Below are positions 54,596 through 63,990 of a DNA stretch of 64,000 nt, in pieces (within the stretch, counting starts at the first letter, position 1; every line of letters starts with the position of its first letter). The translations under genes and the position numbers were made by a program. The stretch covers positions 2,294,001-2,358,000 of the forward strand of contig OY970200.1 of assembly GCA_963708235.1 (NCBI GenBank). Direction: 5' to 3'. This stretch comes from G963708235 sp963708235 (GTDB lineage Bacteria > Actinomycetota > Acidimicrobiia > Spongiisociales > UBA5794). The notes under the pieces were generated by a model that did not search any database, was not told where the DNA came from, and saw nothing but the letters and a program-made list of their open reading frames with translations.

Positions 54596-57500
54596 CTATT
54601 CCCCATCGCCCGGTCGCCCCACGGCGTCCACCCCTGACCGCTCCTCGGCGCCCTCGCTCACGCCGTCGGCGGCCTCCGGTGCCACCGTGAGCTGGTTGAG
54701 GATGTCGAGCGGCTTCGGGGCGACGGCTCGGATCATCCAGAACTCACCCGAGGTGCGGCCCCAGTCGGCGAGCATCGCCCGACCGCGGGGGCTGGCGGTA
54801 TGGGCCACATGCGCCTCGACCAGGTCTCGGAGCAGGTCGAGATCGGCGGCGACGGGCCGAACCGCCGCAGGTGCGGACTCGGCGAAATACCCCTTCGCCG
54901 AATGCGCCGGGTCCCAGACGAAGATGGTGCCTCCGGTCATCCCGGCAGCCACGTTGCGGCCGATCGGGCCGAGCACCGCCACGGCGCCACCGGTCATGTA
55001 CTCGCCGGCGTGGTCGCTGGCTCCCTCGACGACCGCAACGGCGCCCGAGTTACGGACCGCAAACCGCTGTCCCACGCCGCCGGCGATGAACAGGCGTCCA
55101 CCGGTGGCCCCGTAGAGACAGGCGTTGCCGGCGCCGTGAGGCACCGACCCGGGATCGGAGACCTGGGGCGAGATCGACACGGTCCCACCCCCCATTCCCT
55201 TCCCCACGTAGTCGTTGGCGGTCCCCTCGAGATGGATCGACACCCCCTTGGTGAGGAAGGCTGCCAGGCTCTGCCCAGCGGTCCCCGAGAGACGAACCTC
55301 GACCTCACCCATCGGGACCCCGTCCCCCACCGCTGCGGCGATCTCGCCGGCGAGGCGGGTCCCCACCGCTCGATCGGTGCTCTGCACCGGGTAGGCGAGA
55401 CGCTCGGTTCCCCCACTGACCACCGCTCGCAGCCCCTCGACCGCAAGCTGATCACCCACCGGGGACCGGCCCACCGTACGGAACGAACGGTCGGTACGGG
55501 CGGTGGGCTCCACCGCAAAATCGGCCCGTTGCAGCAGGGACACGAACTCCGTGGCGACCCGGTTGCCCGTCTCCCGCTGCTCGAAGGGGGTGTCGTCGGG
55601 GAGGGATCGTGGGGCCAGGAGATCGGCTCGCCCGATGATCTCGTCGAGGCTGTGGGCGCCGATCGCCGCCAGTGCGCTGCGGACGTCCTCGGCGATGTGG
55701 CGGAACAGGATCACCAGTTGTTCCACCGAGCCGCCGTACTTGGCTCGGAGATCCTCCCGCTGGGTGGCGATCCCCACCGGACAGGTGTTCTCGTGGCACT
55801 GGCGCACCATCTTGCAGCCGAGCGCGATCAGCGGGACGGTGCCGAAGCCGTACCGGTCGGCTCCGAGCAGAGCGGCGATGACCACGTCGCGTCCGGTTCT
55901 CATCCCGCCGTCGGTTTCCACGGTGATGGCATGGCGCAGCCCGTTGGCGACAAGCGCCTGATGGGCCTCGGCCAGTCCCAGTTCCCACGGAGACCCGGCG
56001 TGTTTGATCGACACCAGTGGTGAGGCGCCGGTGCCGCCGCCATTGCCGGAGATGGTGACCACATCGGCAAGCGCCTTCGCCACCCCCACCGAGATGGTCC
56101 CCACCCCGGGCCCGGAGACAAGTTTGACCGAGACCCTGGCCAGCGGCTTGAACACCTTGAGATCGTGGATGAGCTGGGCCAGATCCTCGATCGAGTAGAT
56201 GTCGTGGTGGGGTGGCGGGGAGATCAGGGTCACGCCGGGTTCGGTGTGGCGGAGCCTGGCGATCTCGGGGGACACCTTGTGGCCGGGGAGCTGGCCTCCC
56301 TCTCCGGGCTTCGACCCCTGGGCCATCTTGATCTGGAGCTCCTCGGCGGAGACCAGATATCCAGGGGTCACCCCGAAACGTCCGCTGGCGACCTGCTTGA
56401 TCGGCGAGTTGCGTGGCGTGTCGAACCGCTCCGGGTCCTCGCCACCCTCACCGGAGTTGGAGAGCCCGCCCAGATAGTTCATCGCCTCCGCCAGCGATTC
56501 GTGTGCCTCGCGGGACAACGCCCCCATCGACATGGCGGCGGTGACGAAGCGGCGGACGATGCGGTCGACCGATTCGACCTCGGCGACCGGGACCGGCGGG
56601 CCCGCCGGGAGGATGTCTAGCAGATCGCGCAGCTCGAGCGGGGAGCGTTCGGCCTCGACCACACCGACGTACCGTGCCCACTGCTCCGGGTCGTCGCTGC
56701 GAACCGCCTTCTGCAGGGCCAGCACGGCACTCGGTGAGTTGATGTGGGGCATCCCACCGCGCCGGTGTTTGTAGTAGCCGCCGAGGTCCTCGTCACCGTC
56801 GTCGTATCCGGCGTGGCGGCTCTCGATGTCGGCGGCGATCCGGTCGAAACCGGTACCGCCGACCCGTCGTGACACGAACTTGAAGGCGAGTTCGCACACG
56901 TCGGCGTCGAGACCGATCGCCTCGAACAGCTCGCTGCCGCGGTACGAGGCCGCCGTGCAGATGCCCATCTTGGACATGATCTTGAGCAGACCCTTCTCGA
57001 GGGCGACCCGGTAGTTCTCCTGGGCCTCGACCACCCCGGCGGTCACCTCGCCGCGCTCGGCCATGGCGCGAACCTGCTCGATGGCGAGGTAGGGATTGAC
57101 CCCCGAAGCCCCGCAGCCGACGATGCACGCAAGGTCGTGGGCATCGCGGGGCTCGCCGGAGACGGCGACGATCGAGGCGTCGAGACGGAGGCCCTCCTCG
57201 ATCAGGCGGTGATGCACCGCACTCACCGCCAACAGGATCGGAATCGGGGCGCGGGCGGCGTCGACCTCGCGGTCGGAGATGAGGATGACCGTCACCCCGT
57301 CGTTGACGGCGGCGACGGCGCGATCGGTGAGATCGACGACGGCGCGACGCAGCCCGTCGCCGCCTGATCCGGCCGGGAACAACGCTTCCAGCCACACCGA
57401 GCGGAACCGCGGTGCGGTCGAGACCCGGAGTTGCTCGATCTCGGCATCGCTCAGCACCGACGACGACAGCTCGATCAGGTGGGCCTGCTGCGGCGTCTCC

Positions 57501-59128
57501 TCGAGGATCGAACCCCGCCGGCCGATGTAGCAGCGCAGCGACATCACCAGGTGCTCGCGGATCGGGTCCATCGGCGGATTGGTGACCTGGGCGAACGCCT
57601 GATGGAAGTAGCGGGAGAGACGCTGCGGGAACCCGGAGAGGACGGCGAGACCCGTGTCGTGTCCCATCGACAGCACCGGTTCGGCGCCCTCGGTCATCTG
57701 TTGCAGGATCAGGCGCCGCTCCTCGGCGGTGTAGCCGAAGACGCGGGCGAGACGCTCCGCATCGAAGCGGTCGTCCTGCAGGGCGTCGAAGGGGTCTTTC
57801 ACGTAGTTGGTCCCGGTCCGGATCCATTCCCCGTACGGCGCCCGGGCCGCCAGGTCCGCCTTGACCTCGGCGGAGAAGGCGACATGGCCGGTGCGGAGAT
57901 CGACCCGCAGCACCTCGCCGGGGCCGAGTTGCCCGGTCCGCTCGGCGGCGACTTCCTCGGCAGGGGCGACGCCTGCCTCGGAGGCGACGATCACCACCTC
58001 GGGGGTGATGGTCCAACGCGCCGGGCGCAGCCCGTTGCGGTCGAGCCCGGCCACCACATGGACACCATCGCTGGCGGCGATGGCGGCGGGACCGTCCCAG
58101 GGTTCGGTGAGAAAGGCGTGGTACTCGTAGAACGCCTGGAGATCGGGGTCGAGATCGGAGACGTTCTCCCACGCCGCCGGGATCAGCATCTCCTTGACGT
58201 GGGCCACCGTCCGTCCCGACCTCACCAGGACCTCGAAGGCGTTGTCCAGACTCGCCGAGTCGCTTCCGGAGAGGCCGACCAGCGGCTTCAATTCCTCGGT
58301 CCGGTCCCCCCACACGGTGTTGGTGAGATGGTGGCTCCGCGCCTCCATCCAGGCGCGGTTGCCACGGATGGTGTTGATCTCGCCGTTGTGCCCCGACATC
58401 CGGAAGGGTTGGGCGAGCGCCCAGGCCGGCATGGTGTTGGTCGAGTACCGCTGGTGGAAGATGGCGAAGTCGGTCTCGAACCAGGGATCACGGAGATCCC
58501 AGTAGAACTGCTCGATGTGGGATGCGGTGAACAGACCCTTGTAGACGATGGTCCGGCACGACGACGACGCAACGAACAACTCCTCGAGTCCGGCCGGCAG
58601 CGTGCGCTCGATCCTGCGACGGGCCAGGAAGAGCCGGCGCTCCAGTTCGTCCGAATCGGTGGCGGTCCCGGGGCCGACCACGGCCTGCATGATCACCGGC
58701 ATGCTCTGGCGGGCCGAGCCGCTCAACGCCATCGGCCCAACCGGGACCCTCCGCCACTTGAGCAGCGGCAGGCCTTCACCGGCGAGCACCGCTTCGATGT
58801 GGCGCATCCCGGCCGTGTCGGCCTCGTGGGGGAGGAACACCATCAGCACCGCAAGCAGACCGGGGGTTGGCGCTTCGATACCGTCCGCAGCCAGGTCACG
58901 GGCGAGGAGACGATGGGGGATCCTGGTCATCAGACCGGCGCCGTCCCCCGTGCCGTCGGCGGAACGGGCACCGCGATGGCCCAGGTTGTGGAGACAGTCG
59001 ACGGCGGTGCGCAACAACCGGTGACTGAGCCGACCCTGACGGTCGGCGATGAACCCGACTCCGCACGCGTCACGGTCCTCTGCTGGGTCGTAGAGCATCG
59101 GGTTGGCGGTCACGGTCCCGTCCTCCAT
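54596..59128 (-). CDS. gltB: Glutamate synthase (NADPH) large subunit
   Basis: A 1510-residue GOGAT alpha subunit that makes two glutamates from glutamine and 2-oxoglutarate. The class II amidotransferase Cys is in RDACGVGFIADRQG, about 22 residues in, so the short leader is probably removed. The central and FMN domains follow (GVTPGYLVSAEELQIKMAQGSKPGEGG; GNGGGTGASPLVSIKHAG). The 3Fe-4S ligands are CKMVRQCHENTCPVG, and the C-terminal GXGXG beta-helix is complete (GGVGQRFAVRNSGAVAVVEG). The start is placed at ATG 59128; an in-frame GTG at 59263 would add 45 residues that do not resemble GltB. No gltD neighbours it. Confidence 0.93.
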   Translation of the reverse strand: MEDGTVTANPMLYDPAEDRDACGVGFIADRQGRLSHRLLRTAVDCLHNLGHRGARSADGTGDGAGLMTRIPHRLLARDLAADGIEAPTPGLLAVLMVFLPHEADTAGMRHIEAVLAGEGLPLLKWRRVPVGPMALSGSARQSMPVIMQAVVGPGTATDSDELERRLFLARRRIERTLPAGLEELFVASSSCRTIVYKGLFTASHIEQFYWDLRDPWFETDFAIFHQRYSTNTMPAWALAQPFRMSGHNGEINTIRGNRAWMEARSHHLTNTVWGDRTEELKPLVGLSGSDSASLDNAFEVLVRSGRTVAHVKEMLIPAAWENVSDLDPDLQAFYEYHAFLTEPWDGPAAIAASDGVHVVAGLDRNGLRPARWTITPEVVIVASEAGVAPAEEVAAERTGQLGPGEVLRVDLRTGHVAFSAEVKADLAARAPYGEWIRTGTNYVKDPFDALQDDRFDAERLARVFGYTAEERRLILQQMTEGAEPVLSMGHDTGLAVLSGFPQRLSRYFHQAFAQVTNPPMDPIREHLVMSLRCYIGRRGSILEETPQQAHLIELSSSVLSDAEIEQLRVSTAPRFRSVWLEALFPAGSGGDGLRRAVVDLTDRAVAAVNDGVTVILISDREVDAARAPIPILLAVSAVHHRLIEEGLRLDASIVAVSGEPRDAHDLACIVGCGASGVNPYLAIEQVRAMAERGEVTAGVVEAQENYRVALEKGLLKIMSKMGICTAASYRGSELFEAIGLDADVCELAFKFVSRRVGGTGFDRIAADIESRHAGYDDGDEDLGGYYKHRRGGMPHINSPSAVLALQKAVRSDDPEQWARYVGVVEAERSPLELRDLLDILPAGPPVPVAEVESVDRIVRRFVTAAMSMGALSREAHESLAEAMNYLGGLSNSGEGGEDPERFDTPRNSPIKQVASGRFGVTPGYLVSAEELQIKMAQGSKPGEGGQLPGHKVSPEIARLRHTEPGVTLISPPPHHDIYSIEDLAQLIHDLKVFKPLARVSVKLVSGPGVGTISVGVAKALADVVTISGNGGGTGASPLVSIKHAGSPWELGLAEAHQALVANGLRHAITVETDGGMRTGRDVVIAALLGADRYGFGTVPLIALGCKMVRQCHENTCPVGIATQREDLRAKYGGSVEQLVILFRHIAEDVRSALAAIGAHSLDEIIGRADLLAPRSLPDDTPFEQRETGNRVATEFVSLLQRADFAVEPTARTDRSFRTVGRSPVGDQLAVEGLRAVVSGGTERLAYPVQSTDRAVGTRLAGEIAAAVGDGVPMGEVEVRLSGTAGQSLAAFLTKGVSIHLEGTANDYVGKGMGGGTVSISPQVSDPGSVPHGAGNACLYGATGGRLFIAGGVGQRFAVRNSGAVAVVEGASDHAGEYMTGGAVAVLGPIGRNVAAGMTGGTIFVWDPAHSAKGYFAESAPAAVRPVAADLDLLRDLVEAHVAHTASPRGRAMLADWGRTSGEFWMIRAVAPKPLDILNQLTVAPEAADGVSEGAEERSGVDAVGRPGDGE

Positions 59129-59280
59129 CGCCTGATGCCGGGGGTGCCCGGAGATGGCGCTCATGTGCAGATGTCGTATGGGGTGAGGGGCAATTGGCTG
59201 ACGCCCGGATGCGGGCCGCGGCCGGGACTTTCCCGAACCGACGGTGTTCCGCCTTGACGTCACCTCCTATGCGCATACTT

Positions 59281-59306
59281 CAATGATTATTCAGAACCAA
59301 TCATTG
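59281..59306 (-). promoter_or_regulatory. 8-bp inverted repeat in the AT-rich region upstream of gltB
   Basis: CAATGATT-ATTCAGAACC-AATCATTG is a perfect inverted repeat in the only clearly AT-rich stretch between gltB and the divergent gene at 59418. An AGGAGGTG sequence follows on the gltB strand near 59265. A nitrogen- or glutamate-responsive operator is a reasonable guess. Confidence 0.5.
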
Positions 59307-59417
59307 TATCCAGTGCAACCCCGACCACCAAAGCGGGGCGCTCCCGTGAGCGCCGGGACGGCGACGTCGACAGGGCCTGCCGGGCACCCGGATCCGGAAA
59401 AACGGTACATTGGGCGT

Positions 59418-59885
59418 ATGCCGGTCATCATCGTCGGGGCTGACACCCCGCTCGGGAACGCCGTGGTCGATGCGCTCCACACCCGCGCCGGCGAACTGCG
59501 CGCCTTCGTCACCGACCCGGACGCCGGTCGGGAGCTTCAGGCGAAGGGTCTCAAGGTCGCCATCGGGGATGTCTCCGACGGCTCGCACATCGGCGGTGCG
59601 GCGCTCGATGCGTTCTGTGCGGTTCTGGTCGCCGGGGCGGCCCACGACGATCGCGAGCGGTCGTTCGCCGACACCCCTCGGGCCGTGATCGCCGGATGGG
59701 CGGACGGCCTCCGTGATGGCGGCGTCCGCCGCGCCATCTGGGTGGACGACGACCAGGTGCCCGGGGCCGAAGCGCTGCTCCGACCCGCCGTCGCCGAGTT
59801 CGCCACCGTTGCGGCCGCCGGGCGATCCGACACCGAGATCGCCGCCGTCGTCGCCGAGCTCGAAGCGGCGCGGGATCTGACATGA
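59418..59885 (+). CDS. NAD(P)-binding Rossmann-fold protein (atypical SDR/NmrA-like)
   Basis: A 155-residue protein beginning with a truncated dinucleotide-binding motif: VIIVGADTPLGNAVVDAL in place of GxxGxxG, then LKVAIGDVSDGSHIGGAAL. It is about half the length of a normal NmrA-like SDR and has no YxxxK catalytic pair. A binding or regulatory role is likely. TACATT at 59406 could be a -10 for a leaderless message. Its stop overlaps the next start. Confidence 0.6.
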   Translation: MPVIIVGADTPLGNAVVDALHTRAGELRAFVTDPDAGRELQAKGLKVAIGDVSDGSHIGGAALDAFCAVLVAGAAHDDRERSFADTPRAVIAGWADGLRDGGVRRAIWVDDDQVPGAEALLRPAVAEFATVAAAGRSDTEIAAVVAELEAARDLT

Positions 59886-60133
59886 CCGGTGTCGCCGTCG
59901 CCGTGATTGCCCTGGGCATCGTGGTGTTCGGGATTCACCGCGTGGCGGTGGCCGCAGAGGCAAGGGGATGGATCTACTACCGCAACCGTCCCAAGGGCCC
60001 GGTAGACCTGGGTCTTCTCGCCGTGATCTACGCCCCTGAGATCGAACACGTCATCGAAGAGCGCAGCTCTGAGGCGATACGCCGGATCGACGAAGAGTCG
60101 GGCGACCGTCCCTGGGAGCGCCTGGAACCATGA
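59882..60133 (+). CDS. Small membrane protein of unknown function
   Basis: An 83-residue protein with one N-terminal hydrophobic segment (VAVAVIALGIVVFGIHRVAV) and a hydrophilic C-terminus (EIEHVIEERSSEAIRRIDEE), likely facing the cytoplasm. It overlaps the Rossmann-fold gene by four bases. No family recognised. Confidence 0.6.
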   Translation: MTGVAVAVIALGIVVFGIHRVAVAAEARGWIYYRNRPKGPVDLGLLAVIYAPEIEHVIEERSSEAIRRIDEESGDRPWERLEP

Positions 60134-60209
60134 CCAGCACAACCTCGCCGCCGTGACACGATGGCGCCCACACAACCGGCCAGAGTCGTCAACGCAGGCA
60201 GTTTTCCTT

Positions 60210-60500
60210 CTGGGCCTCCCCTCCCCGTGGCGGAGGGGAGGCTGCGGACGCTTGCGGTCGCAGACGGGGCGGGGCGCGACATAAATGTCCGCACGCCTGA
60301 AATGTCACCGACACCTGCCCGTTCATCGTCATCGCGCTCACCGCAACTCGGACCGCACGCCGCAGGTCGCCCTGCAGGGACAACAAGCTGACACCCAGCC
60401 CCCCCTTTGCTCCCAGAAGCTCGGAGAGGCACCCGACCCCGCCCCAATCGAGCATCAGGGGGCGGGGAGGGCCGCGGAGGGAGCCACGCCCCGCAAGACC
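60210..60500. repeat. Diverged single copy of the 287-bp repeat unit
   Basis: The block order matches the array at 38.2-39.5 kb. A CCTCCCCTCC hairpin comes first, then GGCTGCGGACGCTTGCGG, then GGGGCGGGGCGCGAC. A less similar middle follows, then CTCCCAGAAGCTCGGAG and GGGGGCGGGGAGGGCC followed by GAGCCACGCC. It fills most of the 407-base gap between the small membrane protein and the Eis-like gene. This shows that the repeat is dispersed as well as tandem. Confidence 0.75.
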
Positions 60501-60540
60501 CACCTTGTCGCGTCCCCGGGAAGGCCAGAAAGTTCGCTCT

Positions 60541-61761
60541 TCAGAACACCTCGGGGCACCATGGCGCCAATGCGGTGCGGAAGATCCGGTCGAGCCGGAA
60601 CACCGCCTCGGGTGATCCGGTGATCCGACCGGCGGCACCGAGTTGGAGGGCGCTGCGACCACCGAGGTAGAGCGCCCCGAGTTCCTCTGCGCCGAGGCGC
60701 ACCTCGGCCTCGGCGGCGACCCGACGACACGTGGCCACACCGCCGTCGACCACCAACTCGTAGGTCCCCTGATTGTCGGGGAGGAAGGCGTCTTCGATCC
60801 CCAGCGTGACCCGGCCGTCGGACTCGTACCTGCGGGCGGCGAGGGCGCGCTCCATGTCGAGCAACCGCATCCACAAGGTGTCACTGATCTTGCGCTGCAC
60901 CATCCGCCGGTTGGTCACCTCGGCGACCAACGGGTAGTCGGTCGGGGCGTTCCACCATTCAACGGAGGGGAACAGATCGATGGTCGCCAGGAAGCTCCAC
61001 AGGGCGCGTCGGGCGTCCTCGTCGAGCGCCATCACCTCGACGACTCCCACCTCACCACGGGGGACCCAGTCGTCCCATCGCTCTTTCTGGCGGTAGGCGG
61101 CGTACCCGATGGCCCGCCCGTCACGGACCGCCAGGGCATAACGGCGGGCGCTGCGACCCTCGCGGTCCGACACCGGGTCGTAGAAGCGGCGGTGGGTCCA
61201 CCACGACTCGCTCCGGGTCAAGGTGCCGGCGCGAACCGGCCGTGCCGCCTCGTACAACTCGGGGAGCACCTTGGCAGCCTGGTCGGGTTCGACCAGCCGA
61301 ACCTCGACACCGGCCGGCGGCGAAGGCAGCGTGACCGAGCCCGACTGAAATTCGAGGGAGTGGCGGTCGACCGCCGAGCCGAACCCGAAGCGGCCGTAGA
61401 TGGGGGCCTCCGAGGCCCACAGCCCGGCGAGGGGGTCGCCACGTTCGGCGGCGACCTCGAAATGGCGGCGGATCATGTTGGTCAGGATCCCCCGTCGTCG
61501 ATGGGTCGGCCGTACCGTCACCATGGTGGTTCCGGCCATCGGCACCGCCGCACCGCCCGGTACGGTCACATCGAACGAGAAATCCCCGAGGGTGCCGACG
61601 ATGTCGTCCCCGTCGAATGCGGCAACGGTGCGCGGCAGCGGGAGCAACGCCTGGAACCGGTCGTTTGCTTCTTCCTCGAGATCGGACCCGAAACCGCGTG
61701 CCAGGGCCAAACGGAACGACGAGATCTCGCCATCGAGAATGGATCGAACATCTAGGGCCAT
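60541..61761 (-). CDS. Eis-like GNAT N-acetyltransferase
   Basis: A 406-residue protein with the Eis architecture: two GNAT domains and a sterol-carrier-like C-terminal domain. The acetyl-CoA loop is VRPTHRRRGILTNMIR near residue 90, and the catalytic Tyr lies in PIYGRFGFG. The chain ends in Phe as in Mycobacterium Eis, where the C-terminal carboxylate acts as base. Eis enzymes acetylate aminoglycosides and protein lysines; the natural substrate here is unknown. The ATG at 61761 gives the usual length. Confidence 0.85.
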   Translation of the reverse strand: MALDVRSILDGEISSFRLALARGFGSDLEEEANDRFQALLPLPRTVAAFDGDDIVGTLGDFSFDVTVPGGAAVPMAGTTMVTVRPTHRRRGILTNMIRRHFEVAAERGDPLAGLWASEAPIYGRFGFGSAVDRHSLEFQSGSVTLPSPPAGVEVRLVEPDQAAKVLPELYEAARPVRAGTLTRSESWWTHRRFYDPVSDREGRSARRYALAVRDGRAIGYAAYRQKERWDDWVPRGEVGVVEVMALDEDARRALWSFLATIDLFPSVEWWNAPTDYPLVAEVTNRRMVQRKISDTLWMRLLDMERALAARRYESDGRVTLGIEDAFLPDNQGTYELVVDGGVATCRRVAAEAEVRLGAEELGALYLGGRSALQLGAAGRITGSPEAVFRLDRIFRTALAPWCPEVF

Positions 61762-61908
61762 CGCCAGAAGGTACCACCGTTCGCCATCGGACGGGCAGCC
61801 GCAACCGGTCGCGGCCGACCTCCAGCCGGCGGCAGCACTAGCGCCTGTTCGGTAGGACAAGGGGTCTGGGTAGCGTGGGTTCTGAACCTCCACCCCCCGA
61901 GGAGCGAC

Positions 61909-62730
61909 ATGAGCGCCGTAAGCATCGCCGTACAGATCCAGCCCCAGCACGCCGACTATTCAGCGATCCGCGACACCGTCACCGAAGCGGAAGGGCGCGG
62001 TGTCGACATCGTGTACAACTGGGATCACTTCTTCCCGTTGACCGGCGATCCCGACGGCAAACACTTCGAGTGTTGGACCATGCTCGGCGCCTGGGCGGAG
62101 CAGACCACCCGTGTCGAGATCGGGGCTCTGGTCACCTGCAACAGCTATCGCAACCCCCATCTGCTGGCGGACATGGCGCGTACCGTCGACCACATCTCCA
62201 ACGGCCGCCTGATCCTGGGAATCGGCTCCGGTTGGTTCGAGCGCGACTACGACGAATACGGATACGAGTTCGGGACCGCCGGGAGCCGCCTCGACATCCT
62301 GTCCGATGCGCTCCCCGCCATCGAGGAGCGGTGGGGGAAGCTGAACCCGCCACCGACCCGCAAGATCCCGGTCATGATCGGCGGCGGGGGCGAGAAGAAG
62401 ACCCTGCGTATGGTGGCCCAGCACGCCGACATCTGGCACACCTTTGGCGGCATCGAGACGCTGACCCGTAAGACCGCCGTCCTGGAGCGGTGGTGCGAGC
62501 GAGTGGGACGGGACTCGACCGAGATCGAGCGGTCGGTCGGTGTCTCTCCGCGGGCCGGCCGGGAGGTCGGTGGGCGTGGCGCCATCGTCAACACGGCCGA
62601 TGTGGCCGCCACCGCCGAACCGTATTTCGATCTCGGGGTCCGACAGTTCACCCTCGGGATCTCCGGTCAGAACTACGATCTCGACTTCCTCGACGAGTGG
62701 CTGACCTGGCGGGACGAAAAGAACGCATGA
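61909..62730 (+). CDS. LLM-class F420-dependent oxidoreductase
   Basis: A 273-residue luciferase-like TIM-barrel protein of the F420-dependent LLM group. It has VYNWDHFFPLTGDPDGKHFE near residue 40, the family's ISNGRLILGIGSGWFERDYDEYG region, and IPVMIGGGGEKKTLRMVAQHAD towards the end. These enzymes reduce or oxidise diverse substrates with F420 or FMN; the reaction is not predictable. GAGGAG lies four bases before the ATG. The stop overlaps the next start. Confidence 0.87.
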   Translation: MSAVSIAVQIQPQHADYSAIRDTVTEAEGRGVDIVYNWDHFFPLTGDPDGKHFECWTMLGAWAEQTTRVEIGALVTCNSYRNPHLLADMARTVDHISNGRLILGIGSGWFERDYDEYGYEFGTAGSRLDILSDALPAIEERWGKLNPPPTRKIPVMIGGGGEKKTLRMVAQHADIWHTFGGIETLTRKTAVLERWCERVGRDSTEIERSVGVSPRAGREVGGRGAIVNTADVAATAEPYFDLGVRQFTLGISGQNYDLDFLDEWLTWRDEKNA

Positions 62731-63698
62731 CCGCACCCAGTGAGACCGGTAGCGACGTCACCTTCGCCGATGTCGTCGCCGCCGCCGATCGCATCAAGCC
62801 GCATGTCCACCGCACCCCGGTGCTGCGCTCCCGGTTGCTGGACGAATGGGCCGGAGCGGAGTTGCATCTCAAGGCAGAGAACCTGCAGCGGGTCGGCGCC
62901 TTCAAGATGCGGGGCGCCACCAATGCGGTGCTCAGCCTGAGTGACGAGGCGGCGCGATGCGGGGTCGCCGCCCACTCCTCCGGGAACCATGCCGCCGCCC
63001 TCAGCCTCGCCGCCACCATCCGTGGCATCCCGGCCCACATCGTGATGCCGGGCAACGCACCCGTGGTCAAGGTGGAGGCGGTGCGGCGCTATGGCGGGCG
63101 GATCACCGAATGTGAAGCGACGGTGACCGGCCGAGAGGAGATGGTGGCCCGAGTGGTGGCGGACACCGGAGCGGTCGAGATCCACCCCTACGACAACGAC
63201 CAGATCATCGCCGGAGCAGGCACCGCCGCCCTCGAACTCGTCGAGGACGTCCCCGGGCTCGATCTGGTGATTGCCCCGGTCGGAGGCGGCGGACTCCTCT
63301 CCGGCACCTCGCTGGCAGTCCACGGAGCCGACTCCGAGGTGGTGGTGCTCGGCGCCGAACCCGCCGGCGCCGACGACGCCGCCCGATCGCTCGCCGAGGG
63401 TCGGGTGCTCCCCCAGGAGGCACCGGACACCATCGCCGACGGTCTCCGCACCGGGCTGTCGGTGCGCACCTTCGGGATCATCTCCACCCACGTCGACCGG
63501 ATCGTCACTGTCACCGAGGACGAGATCGTCGAGGCAATGCGGATGTTGTGGTCCCGGACCAAGCTGGTGGTCGAGCCCAGCGGTGCCGTCGCCGTCGCCG
63601 CCATCCGCAAGCTCGCCGCATCCAACGATCATCCCCCACAGCGGGTCGGCGTCATCATCTCCGGCGGGAACGTCGACCTCGACGCCCTCCCCTGGTAA
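62727..63698 (+). CDS. PLP-dependent threonine/serine dehydratase-like enzyme
   Basis: A 323-residue fold-type II PLP enzyme. The Schiff-base lysine is in VGAFKMRGATNAV, the substrate loop is HSSGNHAAALSLA, and the phosphate-binding glycine loop is PVGGGGLLSGTSL. The absence of a C-terminal ACT domain points to the short catabolic threonine dehydratase, serine racemase or hydroxyaspartate dehydratase group rather than IlvA. It is coupled to the LLM gene (ATGA); a link between them is not obvious. Confidence 0.88.
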   Translation: MTAPSETGSDVTFADVVAAADRIKPHVHRTPVLRSRLLDEWAGAELHLKAENLQRVGAFKMRGATNAVLSLSDEAARCGVAAHSSGNHAAALSLAATIRGIPAHIVMPGNAPVVKVEAVRRYGGRITECEATVTGREEMVARVVADTGAVEIHPYDNDQIIAGAGTAALELVEDVPGLDLVIAPVGGGGLLSGTSLAVHGADSEVVVLGAEPAGADDAARSLAEGRVLPQEAPDTIADGLRTGLSVRTFGIISTHVDRIVTVTEDEIVEAMRMLWSRTKLVVEPSGAVAVAAIRKLAASNDHPPQRVGVIISGGNVDLDALPW

Positions 63699-63708
63699 AC
63701 ACTCGACC

Positions 63709-63730
63709 TACACATGCTACAGTATGTGTA
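63709..63730 (+). promoter_or_regulatory. Operator-like palindrome at the antitoxin start
   Basis: TACACAT-GCTACAGT-ATGTGTA is a perfect seven-pair inverted repeat that runs into the antitoxin start codon. It is well placed for autorepression by a ribbon-helix-helix dimer. The spacer holds a TACAGT that could be the -10. Confidence 0.6.
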
Positions 63731-63990
63731 TGACCATGACCCGCCGTCTCCAGATCCTGATCGATCCGGAGCGTCACCAGCGGTTGGAGCGCGCCGCTGC
63801 CGCATCCGGCTCGTCGGTCGCCGCCGTCATCCGTGATGCCATCGACCGCATGCTCCCCCACGACGGTATCGATCGCATAACGGCGGCACGAACGTTGCTC
63901 GATGCCCCGACCATGCCGGTGGACAACTGGGCGACGATGAAGCCGTCGATGATCGACGAGATGGCGGCGCGGGCGATCGACGAAGCGTGA
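63730..63990 (+). CDS. Ribbon-helix-helix antitoxin (VapB/CopG-like)
   Basis: An 86-residue protein with an N-terminal ribbon-helix-helix: TRRLQILIDPERHQRLERAA is the beta strand plus first helix, and SGSSVAAVIRDAIDRML the second. The remaining C-terminal tail would bind and neutralise a toxin. Starts at 63724, 63730 and 63736 are all in frame; the first lies inside the palindrome. Its stop overlaps a GTG that opens the next frame, the usual layout of a toxin-antitoxin pair. Confidence 0.8.
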   Translation: MTMTRRLQILIDPERHQRLERAAAASGSSVAAVIRDAIDRMLPHDGIDRITAARTLLDAPTMPVDNWATMKPSMIDEMAARAIDEA

